Numbered from the stretch's first letter, positions 34,776-44,433 are shown. The stretch: 54,213 nt of DNA from an uncultured Porphyromonadaceae bacterium (GCA_947178215.1 CAMWXJ010000018.1:1-54213), one strand, 5' to 3'. Notes: generated from the letters alone by a model not told the origin. Translations and numbers: made by a program.

Positions 34776-36491
34776 ATGAAACAGATAATCGCCGGATGCC
34801 TTTCGGCCCTGCTCATAGCAGCGGCAGGCTTGCAAGCCCAAGCCGCCAAGACCGTCAACTATGTCAAAGCGGTCAAAGGCGCCAAGGGCATTGAAGTAAC
34901 CTATCAGAGCGGCTACAAGGGCCATGTGACACCCGCAAAGACAATCGTCACCATTTGCGGCGACGAAATGGCCATAACCACACAGATGCCTCACCGCGAG
35001 CACGCCGACAAGCCCCGCGAGGAGGCCCCCAAGCGCCCCGTCGTCAGCAGCTATGTCGACTATGCAACCGACAAGAGCTACCGTATGGCACTCCTCCCCG
35101 ACGGCGACACCATCTCGGCCGTCACCACTTTCGAGATAGGCAAGGATATGACCGAAGTACGTCAGGAAAAATATCTCGGCCTCGACTGTAAGGTACTCCG
35201 CACGAGCATCAATTCCAACACCATTGAAATATGGTGTACCAACGCTATTCCTTTCCGCGGAACCCCGCAACCCAACGTCGGTGTACCCGACGGTCTTGTG
35301 CTCCGCGTAGTGCGCAACGGCGACAGCTTCCAGGAAGCGATTGACATCCGCCCGCTCAAAACGGCCGAGCAACTCTTCCCCGCGTCATGGGGAAAAGAGA
35401 TGGACGCCTCCGACTTCCAGTATGCCATCAACCAGAGCGGCGTAATCACGGTGCCCGTCTTTGACCAGCAGCGCATCAACTTCGACGGAGCCAAGCTCCC
35501 GGCCACCCTCGCCGACGGCGAGATATACAACTGCGGCGGAGGCACCGTGATACTGCGCAAGGTCAAGCTACCCGCCAAGGTCGATGACCGCCAGGTGTTT
35601 GCCGAAGTAGTGCAATACTCCGACGGCGACGCCTACGACCGCACTGGCTCAGTGTTCATGATACCTACCGACAAAAAGCAGTCGTTTGTCGACGCTATCC
35701 GCGACCTCAACTCCGTCCCCGCATTTACCGCCGACGGCACAGATTACCACGGCCTCGTCTCAACCGCCGACTATCAGGTGCCTATGGAGCTGATGCGCTT
35801 CTTTACCGGCTTCGGCGTAAGAGCCTACAACAAAAACAAAGTACCCGGTCAGGAATGGGTCGACTCCGTGCTATATAAATCCGACGTGACCGCCCTCGCC
35901 GACCGCCTCAAAGATGAGGCCTGGATTGGAGCGTATATCGGCAACTGGGACTCCAAGGGCCACCGCGTGTCGCTCAAGCTCAAATACTACCCCGACAGCG
36001 AGGGCAAGCGCTACCGCACGATGCCTCTCTTCAACAGCGTCAACTACCTCGAACAGGCAGGCCAGCCCTACCCCCTCTACATGCTCAACGACTCGCTTAC
36101 CGTAACATTTGACCTCCCCGAGGCCGTTGACGATGCCATGCTTCTCTACACTACCACCGGCCACGGCGGCTGGGGCAACGGCGACGAGTTCAACCAGAAG
36201 GTCAACACTATCCTGCTCGACGGCAAAAACGTGATAAGCTTTATACCCTGGCGCGATGACTGCGGCACCTATCGCAACAACAACCCATGCTCGGGCAACT
36301 TCTCCAACGGCCTCAGCTCATCCGATCTCAGCCGTTCCAACTGGTGTCCCGGCACGGTAACCAATCCCGAGTATATCTATCTCGGCAAGCTCGCGGCAGG
36401 CAAGCACACCATTACGGTTAAGATACCGCAGGGCCAACCCGAAGGAGGCAGCAACAGCTACTGGTGCATCTCCGGCACTCTGCTCTATTGA
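34776..36491 (+). CDS. PNGase F-family peptide N-glycosidase-like exported protein
   Basis: A 571-residue protein with a signal peptide (to about residue 23, LQAQA). Residues 24-270 form an N-terminal domain absent from short PNGase F. Residues 271-571 match the two eight-stranded sandwiches of PNGase F. YSDGDAYDRTGSVF places D288 at the catalytic Asp60, GGWGNGDEFNQKVN places E471 at Glu206, and SNWCPG is the typical WCPG. The Glu118 position (YTETW) appears as YIGNW, with glycine. PNGase F removes whole N-glycans from asparagine. A surface or periplasmic role in harvesting host glycans is inferred. The start at 34776 gives the signal peptide; a longer frame overlaps the upstream terminator. 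Confidence 0.8.
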   Translation: MKQIIAGCLSALLIAAAGLQAQAAKTVNYVKAVKGAKGIEVTYQSGYKGHVTPAKTIVTICGDEMAITTQMPHREHADKPREEAPKRPVVSSYVDYATDKSYRMALLPDGDTISAVTTFEIGKDMTEVRQEKYLGLDCKVLRTSINSNTIEIWCTNAIPFRGTPQPNVGVPDGLVLRVVRNGDSFQEAIDIRPLKTAEQLFPASWGKEMDASDFQYAINQSGVITVPVFDQQRINFDGAKLPATLADGEIYNCGGGTVILRKVKLPAKVDDRQVFAEVVQYSDGDAYDRTGSVFMIPTDKKQSFVDAIRDLNSVPAFTADGTDYHGLVSTADYQVPMELMRFFTGFGVRAYNKNKVPGQEWVDSVLYKSDVTALADRLKDEAWIGAYIGNWDSKGHRVSLKLKYYPDSEGKRYRTMPLFNSVNYLEQAGQPYPLYMLNDSLTVTFDLPEAVDDAMLLYTTTGHGGWGNGDEFNQKVNTILLDGKNVISFIPWRDDCGTYRNNNPCSGNFSNGLSSSDLSRSNWCPGTVTNPEYIYLGKLAAGKHTITVKIPQGQPEGGSNSYWCISGTLLY

Positions 36492-36523
36492 TTCGTAATC
36501 TTATACCGACAATCAGCACCTCA

Positions 36524-36570
36524 GGGCGGCTGGACGCGTCTTTTCGACGTTCCGGTCGCCCGACTTTTTT
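36524..36570 (+). terminator. Intrinsic terminator of the PNGase F-like gene
   Basis: An 11-base stem with two wobble pairs (GGGCGGCTGGA from 36524, closing at 36561) is followed by six T (36565-36570). Confidence 0.75.
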
Positions 36571-36581
36571 CAATGCTCCGA

Positions 36582-36613
36582 TTGCAAATGAATCGGGAAA
36601 ATAGCTACCTTTG
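36582..36613 (+). promoter_or_regulatory. Upstream ftsK promoter
   Basis: TTGC (36582-36585), a 20-base spacer and TACCTTTG (36606-36613) form a good promoter about 120 bases before ftsK. Confidence 0.5.
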
Positions 36614-36689
36614 CTGACGAATAGACACACCAAGTGTTAAAGCCTTATCCGAGATGACTGCTCACGTCGCATAATCACAGAAAGTTTGC

Positions 36690-36697
36690 TACCTTTG
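36690..36697 (+). promoter_or_regulatory. Downstream ftsK -7 box
   Basis: A second TACCTTTG lies 84 bases further on and 35 bases before the ftsK ATG. No -33 element is seen. Confidence 0.4.
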
Positions 36698-36732
36698 CAG
36701 TCTTATACTCTTCACATTTGCCAGCAAATCCA

Positions 36733-39696
36733 ATGAACGACTATTATAACAGCAACGACCGTGACTTTGCGGCCGGAGGCAACTTTGAACCCGAAGAACT
36801 CCCCGTATCACCGCGTCGTCCGCGTCGTCGTGTCATGGCCGAGACAGCCCCGGCCTCACCCGCAGTAAGTTTTCCCTCCGCCGACCAACAGCCTCCCCGC
36901 GAGGAGCGACGAGCTCCAAGGGGCGACGAGCAACAGGCACGGCCCTCGGCCCAGCCCCGGCAAAGACGCGAGTCGTCCGACTCACGGAATAATGCCTCAA
37001 CGGCCGCACGCCCCAAGGCTGCCAAGCCCAAGGGCCCCTCGCTGTTCCGACGCATAGCGGCCGACGGACGCCCCCCCATATTTCTCGGTGTGGTGTGTCT
37101 CGTCACGGCCCTCTATCTCTTCGTTGCCTTCATCAGCTTCTTCGCCACGGCAGGCGCCGCCGACCAGAGCATAATACACAGCGCCGGACTGCAAGGCGCC
37201 ATAGCCGACACCCAATCAGTGGTCAACGCCGGCGGCCCGTTCGGAGCCTGGACGTCAGAGACACTTATCTCTCGCGGCATGGGCGTGGGAGGCGTGATAA
37301 TCCCGATATGGCTCACTCTTATGGGGCTCGGCCTCGTAGGACTGCGTCGCGTAAGCTTCTGGTCGCTCACAGCCAAGGCGCTCATCTCCACTATTTCCAT
37401 ATCCATTGTGGTGGGAATGGTGACCTACGGTATGTCGACCTCGTTTTACTGGGGCGGACGTCACGGACACGACATCAATATGTTTTTACGCGACACCACA
37501 GGCGTATGGGGCATGATAGGCGTAAGCCTCATCCTTGTCACCGGACTGGTAATGCTGTTCTTTCACCAGATAACCGGTATCTGCAACACCTTCTCGGGAT
37601 ATTTCGCACGCCGCAAGGAGCACGCCGAAGCCCGTCGGCAGGCCGCGCGTATGCGCCAAGAGGCCGAAGCGGAGCGCCGCAAGGCGGAGGAAGCGAGCCG
37701 TCAGGACACCGATGTACGGCTTGATTCCTCAATCACAGAAACCGAAAACGCCGCGGCGTGTGCCGCCGACGAAAAAGCGTTTACAGTAAACCACTCGGAG
37801 GATGCGGCACCCAAGCCGTCGCCTGCTCCAATATCGTTTAACGCCACACGCGACCCTATGGCCGACATCCCCGAAGATGAACCCGACTTTACCGACACCA
37901 TCGTCGTACGTCCCGCACAAGTCAGCAGGCCACCACAGCCGGCCCCGGCGATGCACGCCGAACGCGCCCCCGAGACAATAGCGCCTAATCCCGCGGCTAC
38001 TGTTGCCCCTGTGGCTGTCGTGGTTCCCGCGGCCACTGTGGTCGAGCCTGCCGCACACGAACACGAACACGAGCCCGAGGCCGTGACAATAACCGAGGCT
38101 GCACCTATCGAACAGGTCGACATAGAGGAGGCCCCGCACGAGCTGTATGACCCCACCGCCGAGCTGTCGCACTATCAGAAACCCTCGCTCGACATACTTA
38201 TCGACCGGCCGGTGCCGGAATCGGCGACCGACCAGAGCGAGCAGCAGGCCCATATCGACAATATCAAGCGCGTGCTCTCCAATTTCGGCATCGAGATAGC
38301 GACAATCACCGCGACAGTAGGCCCTACTGTAACACTCTACGAGATAGTGCCCGCCGAGGGCGTGCGCATCAACAAAATCAAGAGCCTTGAAGACGACATA
38401 GCACTCTCGCTCGCTGCCATAGGCATTCGCATCATAGCGCCTATGCCGGGCAAGGGCACCATAGGTATCGAGGTCCCCAACGCCAAGCCCCAGGTGGTGT
38501 CTATACGTTCGATACTCGCCTCCCGCAAGTATCAGGAGAGCAAGGCGGAGCTGCCTATGGCTATGGGCGCAACCATATCCAACGACGTCTATATCGCCGA
38601 CCTCACAAAGATGCCCCACCTGCTTGTCGCCGGCTCGACCGGCATGGGTAAGTCAGTGGGTCTTAACACTATCATTGCCTCAATTCTTTACAAGAAGCAC
38701 CCGGCCGAAGTAAAGTTTGTGCTCATTGACCCCAAGATGGTTGAGTTCTCGCTCTACAACAAGATTGAGAAGCACTTCCTCGCCAAGCTGCCCGGAGAGG
38801 AGGACGCCATCATCACCAATATGGAAAAGGTGGTGCCTACGCTACTATCGCTCTGCATAGAGATGGACCGCCGCTACGAGTTGCTGAAATCGGCCAATGT
38901 GAGGGCTGTCAAAGAGTACAACGAAAAATTTGTCAACATGCGCCTCAACCCGGCCAAGGGTCACCGCTATATGCCCTATATCGTGGTGGTTATCGACGAG
39001 TTTGCCGACCTTATAATGACGGCCGGCAAAGAGGTGGAGACGCCTATCGCCCGCATAGCCCAGAAAGCGCGCGCTGTGGGCATACACGTAATCCTCGCCA
39101 CACAGCGTCCCTCGGCCAACATCATTACCGGCGTGATACGCGCCAACTTCCCCGGTCGAATCGCCTTCCGCGTCACACAGATGCTTGAAAGCCGCATTAT
39201 CCTCGACCGTCCGGGCGCCAACCAGCTAATAGGCCGCGGCGACATGCTCTTCTCGCGCGACGGTATAATCGACCGCGTGCAGTGCGCATTTATCGACACG
39301 CCGGAAGTGGAAGCCATATGCGACGCCATAGGCGATCAGGTAGGCTATCCTCAGGCCTACGAGCTGCCCGAATATGTTCCGCCCACGAGCGACGGAGCCG
39401 ATGCCAGCGGCTCCGGAGTGTCAACCGACCGCGACCCGCTCTTCGAGGAAGCCGCACGACTTGTGATAGAGCAGAACGTAGGCTCTGCCTCACTAATCCA
39501 ACGCCGCTTTCAGATAGGCTATCCGCGCGCGGGCAAGCTCATCGATCAACTCGAACGCGCCGGCGTGGTAGGCCCCGCCCAGGGTGGCAAACCGCGCAAA
39601 GTGACCATGACGATGTATGACTTCGACCAATGGCTCTCAGCTACCGGAACGACCCAATACGTTCCGCTCAACTGCGACCGTGCCGCCGATTGCTGA
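36733..39696 (+). CDS. ftsK: DNA translocase FtsK
   Basis: A 987-residue DNA motor that clears chromosome ends through the closing septum. A basic N-terminus (PRRPRRRV) comes first, then four membrane segments (about 115-275). A long Ala/Pro/Glu-rich linker runs to about 475. The motor domain has Walker A AGSTGMGKSVGLN near residue 640, FVLIDPKMVEFSLY, Walker B YIVVVIDEFADL and LATQRPSANIITG. The C-terminal gamma winged helix (DPLFEEAARLVI, SLIQRRFQIGYPRAGKLIDQLE) reads polar DNA sequences. The ATG at 36733 was preferred to an in-frame TTG at 36718. LolA follows after 33 bases. Confidence 0.95.
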   Translation: MNDYYNSNDRDFAAGGNFEPEELPVSPRRPRRRVMAETAPASPAVSFPSADQQPPREERRAPRGDEQQARPSAQPRQRRESSDSRNNASTAARPKAAKPKGPSLFRRIAADGRPPIFLGVVCLVTALYLFVAFISFFATAGAADQSIIHSAGLQGAIADTQSVVNAGGPFGAWTSETLISRGMGVGGVIIPIWLTLMGLGLVGLRRVSFWSLTAKALISTISISIVVGMVTYGMSTSFYWGGRHGHDINMFLRDTTGVWGMIGVSLILVTGLVMLFFHQITGICNTFSGYFARRKEHAEARRQAARMRQEAEAERRKAEEASRQDTDVRLDSSITETENAAACAADEKAFTVNHSEDAAPKPSPAPISFNATRDPMADIPEDEPDFTDTIVVRPAQVSRPPQPAPAMHAERAPETIAPNPAATVAPVAVVVPAATVVEPAAHEHEHEPEAVTITEAAPIEQVDIEEAPHELYDPTAELSHYQKPSLDILIDRPVPESATDQSEQQAHIDNIKRVLSNFGIEIATITATVGPTVTLYEIVPAEGVRINKIKSLEDDIALSLAAIGIRIIAPMPGKGTIGIEVPNAKPQVVSIRSILASRKYQESKAELPMAMGATISNDVYIADLTKMPHLLVAGSTGMGKSVGLNTIIASILYKKHPAEVKFVLIDPKMVEFSLYNKIEKHFLAKLPGEEDAIITNMEKVVPTLLSLCIEMDRRYELLKSANVRAVKEYNEKFVNMRLNPAKGHRYMPYIVVVIDEFADLIMTAGKEVETPIARIAQKARAVGIHVILATQRPSANIITGVIRANFPGRIAFRVTQMLESRIILDRPGANQLIGRGDMLFSRDGIIDRVQCAFIDTPEVEAICDAIGDQVGYPQAYELPEYVPPTSDGADASGSGVSTDRDPLFEEAARLVIEQNVGSASLIQRRFQIGYPRAGKLIDQLERAGVVGPAQGGKPRKVTMTMYDFDQWLSATGTTQYVPLNCDRAADC

Positions 39697-39729
39697 ACCT
39701 GCTCCCCTACTCCGATTGTTTGAACTGAC

Positions 39730-40347
39730 ATGAAAGCAATAAGCACTCTAATAATCATTCTCGCCTCAATACTAATTTCGGCGACATCGTTTGCGGCCGC
39801 ACCCACAGCTTCCGAGCTCGTTGACGCTGCCGCCGCCAAGATGCGCAGCGCCAAGTCGCTCACAGTAGCATACACCGCGTCGAGCAACGGCGGCAACCGC
39901 TTCAACGGCACGTTTACCATGGCCGGCAACTCGTTTAAAATCGACACGCCGCAGGCCAAGGTGTGGTACGACGGCAAAACGCAATGGACGTGGAGCGATG
40001 ACGCGGGCGAGGTCGACATCACGGAGCCTACAATAGAAGAGGTGGCCCAGGTCAACCCCTATGCAATAATCAGCTCGCTGCGCTCGCGCTACAAGGCACG
40101 CTATCTCGGCAACGCGGCGCAGCGCACGGTAGTGCTTACTCCCGCCATGCCCGATCTACCAATCACACGCGCCGAAATCAAATTTGACGCCAACGGCTAT
40201 CCCCACCGCATGAAGCTCAACTTCCCTTCGGGCCAGGATTTGATTATCACAGTCAGCTCGGTAAAACTCGGCACTACACTCCCGGCAGCCACATTCCGTT
40301 TCAAAAGCTCCGACATACCGGGAGCCGAAGTGGTCGACCTCCGCTGA
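39730..40347 (+). CDS. lolA: LolA-like outer-membrane lipoprotein carrier
   Basis: A 205-residue periplasmic protein with a signal peptide (ending SFAAAP). The LolA fold is suggested by SLTVAYTASSNGGNRFNGTFTMAGNSFKIDTPQAKVWYDGKTQWTW split over several strands, and by the closing TFRFKSSDIPGAEVVDLR. LolA ferries lipoproteins from the inner to the outer membrane. It follows ftsK by 33 bases, a pairing common in Bacteroidetes and proteobacteria. A bidirectional terminator lies 24 bases past the stop. The alternative is a LolA-fold protein with another hydrophobic cargo. Confidence 0.85.
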   Translation: MKAISTLIIILASILISATSFAAAPTASELVDAAAAKMRSAKSLTVAYTASSNGGNRFNGTFTMAGNSFKIDTPQAKVWYDGKTQWTWSDDAGEVDITEPTIEEVAQVNPYAIISSLRSRYKARYLGNAAQRTVVLTPAMPDLPITRAEIKFDANGYPHRMKLNFPSGQDLIITVSSVKLGTTLPAATFRFKSSDIPGAEVVDLR

Positions 40348-40370
40348 CAAAATCCTCATAAAAAGCAAAC

Positions 40371-40411
40371 CGCCCTGCGACCGGTCGACACAAGACCGTA
40401 GTCGCAGGGCG
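40371..40411. terminator. Bidirectional terminator between lolA and cstA
   Basis: An 11-base-pair stem (40371-40381 with 40401-40411) with an inner five-pair stem. A-rich sequence on the left and a late T run on the right serve the two converging genes. Confidence 0.75.
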
Positions 40412-40438
40412 ATTGATATATGTTTTTCAACAGCCGGC

Positions 40439-41887
40439 TCACTCCCGGAGGCTAAGCACCGGACGGCGGCGCAACCATGAGGCGAAGAGCCCGGAGAACA
40501 CTACGGCAAGCATTGCGCCCGCGCCAATAGCTATATTGATATCGAGACCAAGACCCTCGGGACGCGGAGCGAACAGCAGATATGAGGTGCAGACTATGGT
40601 CATGAATATTGCCGGGATGAGAGTGATGACATACACGCGGCCATGGCGTGCGAGATAGACGGTCACTGCCCACAAGGTGAACACTGAAAGGGTCTGGTTG
40701 GCCCACGCGAAGTAGCGCCACAACACGTCGAAGTCAATCATCATCAGAAGCACCACACACGCGAATATCGGCAGTGACACGGCAATACGTTTCAGGAACT
40801 TGCCCTGGTCGATATGTAGGAAGTCGGCGACGATGAGGCGCGTGGAGCGGAGGGCGGTGTCGCCGGAGGTAATCGGAGCGGCCACCACACCGAGGAGGGC
40901 CAGAATGCCACCGGCAGTGCCGAGCCACGACAGCGATATATCGTTGACAAGCGTGGCGGCTCCCCCGCCATGCTCGGCGAAATAACCGGACAGACGGTCA
41001 TAACCGCCTGTAAACGCTATCGCGGCGGCGGCCCATATCAGAGCCACGATACCCTCGGTAACCATTGCACCGTAAAACACCGGGCGAGCAAGCTTCTCAT
41101 TTGTCAGGCACCGCGCTATCATGGGGCTTTGAGTGGCGTGAAACCCGGAAATGGCGCCGCAGGCTATCGATACGAACATCATCGGGAAGATGGGGTGGAT
41201 GTCGGCGTTGGCCGAACGGTTGTGCAGACCCTCGCCGAAGTCGAGCGGAATGGTGACTGATGAGTCAAACAGCATCACGGAAAGTATGCCGAGCGCCATG
41301 AAAAGCAGCGCGAAGCCAAACACCGGATAGAGATTGCCTATGAGCTTGTCGATAGGCAGCAGCGTGGCGAGCAGATAATAGGCGAAAATCAACGCTACCC
41401 ATACCCAGCGGCCGGCTATCCCGCCGGTGAGCTGGTCGATAATCGTAGCCGGGGTCTGAATGAACACGGCGCCGACGAGAATGAGCAGCACACACGAAAA
41501 GAGTATCATCACCGTACGCACACGCTTTCCGAGTTGCTCACCCACAATCTCGGGGAGCGATGCTCCGCCGCAGCGGACAGACACCACGCCGGAGGTGAAG
41601 TCGTGGACCGCACCGGCAAATATAGTTCCGAGCGTAATCCATATAAACGCCGCCGGGCCGAACATTACACCCATAATGGCACCGAAAATCGGGCCGAGGC
41701 CGGCGATGTTGAGAAACTGAATCAGAAATGCCTTCCACACGGGGAGCGGTAGGTAGTCGACGCTGTCGCGCTTGGTGTGGCAGGGCATCGGGCGCTTGCT
41801 GTCGGTCGCAAGTATGCGGTCGACGACAAGGCCGTAGATGAAATAGCCGCTGATCAGAACGGCCAACGCTATAAGAAAAGATGTCAC
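40439..41887 (-). CDS. cstA: CstA-family carbon starvation/peptide or pyruvate transporter
   Basis: A 482-residue inner-membrane protein with about 13 hydrophobic segments. CstA signatures include NIAGLGPIFGAIMGVMFGPAAFIWITLG, GAVHDFTSG, GFHATQSPMIARCL and APITSGDTALRSTRL. E. coli homologues CstA and BtsT take up peptides or pyruvate under nutrient limitation. This shorter version lacks the long C-terminal part of E. coli CstA, as is usual in anaerobes. The substrate is not determined by sequence. It is leftward, 60 bases past the PD40 gene's stop, and may share its transcript. No TAnnTTTG box was found in the gap. Confidence 0.88.
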   Translation of the reverse strand: MTSFLIALAVLISGYFIYGLVVDRILATDSKRPMPCHTKRDSVDYLPLPVWKAFLIQFLNIAGLGPIFGAIMGVMFGPAAFIWITLGTIFAGAVHDFTSGVVSVRCGGASLPEIVGEQLGKRVRTVMILFSCVLLILVGAVFIQTPATIIDQLTGGIAGRWVWVALIFAYYLLATLLPIDKLIGNLYPVFGFALLFMALGILSVMLFDSSVTIPLDFGEGLHNRSANADIHPIFPMMFVSIACGAISGFHATQSPMIARCLTNEKLARPVFYGAMVTEGIVALIWAAAAIAFTGGYDRLSGYFAEHGGGAATLVNDISLSWLGTAGGILALLGVVAAPITSGDTALRSTRLIVADFLHIDQGKFLKRIAVSLPIFACVVLLMMIDFDVLWRYFAWANQTLSVFTLWAVTVYLARHGRVYVITLIPAIFMTIVCTSYLLFAPRPEGLGLDINIAIGAGAMLAVVFSGLFASWLRRRPVLSLRE

Positions 41888-41947
41888 TTGGTTAAGACTT
41901 TATGATAACAATAGGTTTACTTCGGTGCGGAGATTCGCTTTCCCTGC

Positions 41948-43240
41948 TCAGCGGCTCTCGGCCCTCACTACGTTGTTGAGACTGTCAGCTACCGCCTTGC
42001 GGAGCTGCGGGAGCCGGCGTTCAAGGTCAAGAATCTCCGTCGACACGCTCTGCTTGCCCGAGCGATAGTCGGCACGCAGCCTGGCGAGTCTCATCTGCGA
42101 CTTGGCAAGTTGGTCGCGGGCCGACAGCCACTCCTTGACAGCTCTACGCCCTTGCGACGAACGAATATCATCAAGCGACGATATGACACCCCGTCCCGGA
42201 ACTGCGATGCGGAAATCGTGGCCGTTGTCGGCTTTGGCGGTATTGAGCGGCTTGGCGAGCAGCTCGGTATAGTCGGCGCCGGCGGGCTGTGTCGCCTTAT
42301 ACGAATCAAGACGGGCGAGCGACGGGAGGTCGGGAGTCTCGTCCGGGCGGTAGTTGACACGGAGCTCGTTGGGAATAAAGCGGTAGATTGTGAGCGAGTC
42401 GCTGTCGGGGCTGTTGCGGTCGGTAGCCCACCAGCCGGTGCCTGTGGCCTCGTCGATAGCGAGCAGATAGTCGTTGGCCGGCGAGTTGTAGGGCATACCC
42501 ATGTTCTGGGGCTGCATGAAAGTGTCGCCGTCGCGTCGCGTAAAGAATATGTCGTAGCCGCCGATCGACAGCTCCGGATTGTCCATCGCATAATATAGCG
42601 TGAGGCCGTCGGCCATCATGAACGGATACATGGCGTTGACAGCGATTGAGTCGTCGTCGACTCCTATATTCAGCTCGGGATGTGTCACCACCGGCTCGTA
42701 GGAGCCGTCGGCAAGCAGCGACAGTTCGGCTATGACGGAGCGGCCTGTCGAATCGGGTGCCGCCCACATCATCATCTGCCCGCTTTCGGGTACGAATACC
42801 GATGTGCCGTCGACACATTCCAACTCATCGGGAAGAGCCGAGGCTGGGAGCAACGTCCCTGCGGCCGGGTCAAGACGGTATGCGGCGAAAAAATCCGCAC
42901 GCGGAACGGCGATACTGTCAATTACCACTATCTTCTCCACACGGTCCATCATGAGGCGCCCGCGCTCTATGCGATCGGTAAGAGTCTGAAGCTCCTCGTC
43001 GCTTACAGGCGCCTTGCCCCTGCGTGGAAGCGCTTCGTCGTACCTTTCAAGCAGCTCGGCGGCTTCGGCGAAACGATACTCGTCGGCCGCATTTTCAGCT
43101 TGACGAAACAGCTCGATAGGGCTCGTTTTGGCAGTCTTGGCACGCGGCTTGGCGGCTGATGCGTCAACCGTAGCGACCGACGCGGCAAGCAGGGCTACGG
43201 TCACCGCGGCGACAAATCTGTTATGGTGCTTAATCATCAT
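41948..43240 (-). CDS. Exported protein with WD40-like (PD40) repeats, function unknown
   Basis: A 430-residue protein with a signal peptide (MMIKHHNRFVAAVTVALLAASVATVDASAA). Residues 35-80 carry a helical region like a partial TPR (LFRQAENAADEYRFAEAAELLERY). A beta-propeller-like part follows, with PD40 units such as PFMMADGLTLYYAMDNPELSIGGYDIFFT and NMGMPYNSPANDYLLA. The last 70 residues form a coiled coil (ARLRADYRSGKQSVSTEILDLERRLPQL). The function is not recognised; such proteins often contact the cell wall or envelope lipids. The start codon is only 5 bases after the LptF/G stop, so it is surely in that operon, which suggests an envelope role. Confidence 0.72.
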   Translation of the reverse strand: MMIKHHNRFVAAVTVALLAASVATVDASAAKPRAKTAKTSPIELFRQAENAADEYRFAEAAELLERYDEALPRRGKAPVSDEELQTLTDRIERGRLMMDRVEKIVVIDSIAVPRADFFAAYRLDPAAGTLLPASALPDELECVDGTSVFVPESGQMMMWAAPDSTGRSVIAELSLLADGSYEPVVTHPELNIGVDDDSIAVNAMYPFMMADGLTLYYAMDNPELSIGGYDIFFTRRDGDTFMQPQNMGMPYNSPANDYLLAIDEATGTGWWATDRNSPDSDSLTIYRFIPNELRVNYRPDETPDLPSLARLDSYKATQPAGADYTELLAKPLNTAKADNGHDFRIAVPGRGVISSLDDIRSSQGRRAVKEWLSARDQLAKSQMRLARLRADYRSGKQSVSTEILDLERRLPQLRKAVADSLNNVVRAESR

Positions 43241-43245
43241 ATCAA

Positions 43246-44418
43246 TCAATATTTGGCGGCACGACGCCACACTATGACAGCTATTATAGAGTAAACAATA
43301 TTGGGAATCCACATGGCGAGCATCGGCGAGGCGAGACCGCTCACGGCAAACGTCGATGTGACGGTCATGAAGAGGATATAGCTGAACGACAGCACCAGTC
43401 CGATGCCAATGTTGATGCCCATGCCACCCTTTACCTTACGCGATGAGAGCGACATGCCTATTATGGTGAGGATAAACGCCGCCGCCGTCATGGCGAAGCG
43501 CCGGTGATATTCTATCTCAAACGACTTGATGTTAGCCACTCCCCTCTCCTTCTGACGGGAAATATACTCTTCGAGGGCAGGCGTGGTCATGGTCTCATGA
43601 TCGTTCTTTCCGATGAGGAAGTCGCGCGGCTCCATGGCAATCATGGTGTCGAGGCGGTTGCCGCGCTTGATTATCTCGCGATCACCTTCAAGAGAGCGTA
43701 TCATATAGTCGCGCACCTGCCAGTGGTGTAGCGTGTCATACTTGATAGTGTTGGCTGTGAGGCGCGACACGAGCTTCTTGTCCTTGAATTTCTCGAGCGA
43801 GAACTTGTAGCCGGTGCGCGAAGTGTTGTCGTAGCGGCTCATGTAGGCTATCTCGCCCTTGGCTACCTGAAGCTGTATGTTCGTGCCGTAGTCCACTCGC
43901 TTGTTGCGCACATAAGTATTGGTGTAATTGATACGCTCCACATTGGCCGGCGGGATAATATAGGCTGCGAGTATGTAGGTGGCGGCAGCGATCACAGCAG
44001 CCGAAATCATATACGGCCTCATCAGTCTCTTGAAGCTGAGGCCCGACGCCATCATCGCTATTATCTCGCTGTTGCCCGCGAGCTTCGATGTGAAAAAAAT
44101 CACAGCGATAAACGTGAACAGCGGGCTAAACTGGTTGGCGAAATACGGAAGGAAGTTGAGAAAGTAGTCGAATACAGTAGCTTTTAGCGGCGCTTTGAGA
44201 AACGAATCGAGCTTCTCGTTGACATCAAACATGATTGTGATTGCAAGAATCAGAATGATGGCAAATATGTACGTACCGAGAAACTTGCGTATGATATAGC
44301 GGTCGAGGATGAGAAGCCTGAGCGACTTGGGCCACTTGAACTTCGACATCCACGCCGGCTTGCCGGGCATCATGCCCCGCGCTTTCGATACGGCTGCTGA
44401 GATACTGAATTTACGCAT
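43246..44418 (-). CDS. LptF/LptG-family LPS export permease
   Basis: A 390-residue YjgP/YjgQ permease. Three membrane segments come first (LDRYIIRKFLGTYIFAIILI; PYFANQFSPLFTFIAVIFF; ISAAVIAAATYILAAYIIP). A periplasmic jelly-roll domain (about 160-290) and three more membrane segments follow. Family marks are NSEIIAMMASGLSFKRLMRPY and the return segment FEIEYHRRFAMTAAAFILTIIGMSLSSRK. With LptB it extracts LPS and passes it to the periplasmic bridge. Whether it is LptF or LptG cannot be settled, and a second permease is not in the window. It lies 15 bases after tgt and 5 bases before the PD40 gene. Confidence 0.9.
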   Translation of the reverse strand: MRKFSISAAVSKARGMMPGKPAWMSKFKWPKSLRLLILDRYIIRKFLGTYIFAIILILAITIMFDVNEKLDSFLKAPLKATVFDYFLNFLPYFANQFSPLFTFIAVIFFTSKLAGNSEIIAMMASGLSFKRLMRPYMISAAVIAAATYILAAYIIPPANVERINYTNTYVRNKRVDYGTNIQLQVAKGEIAYMSRYDNTSRTGYKFSLEKFKDKKLVSRLTANTIKYDTLHHWQVRDYMIRSLEGDREIIKRGNRLDTMIAMEPRDFLIGKNDHETMTTPALEEYISRQKERGVANIKSFEIEYHRRFAMTAAAFILTIIGMSLSSRKVKGGMGINIGIGLVLSFSYILFMTVTSTFAVSGLASPMLAMWIPNIVYSIIAVIVWRRAAKY

Positions 44419-44433
44419 AACGGCTGTGGTGGA

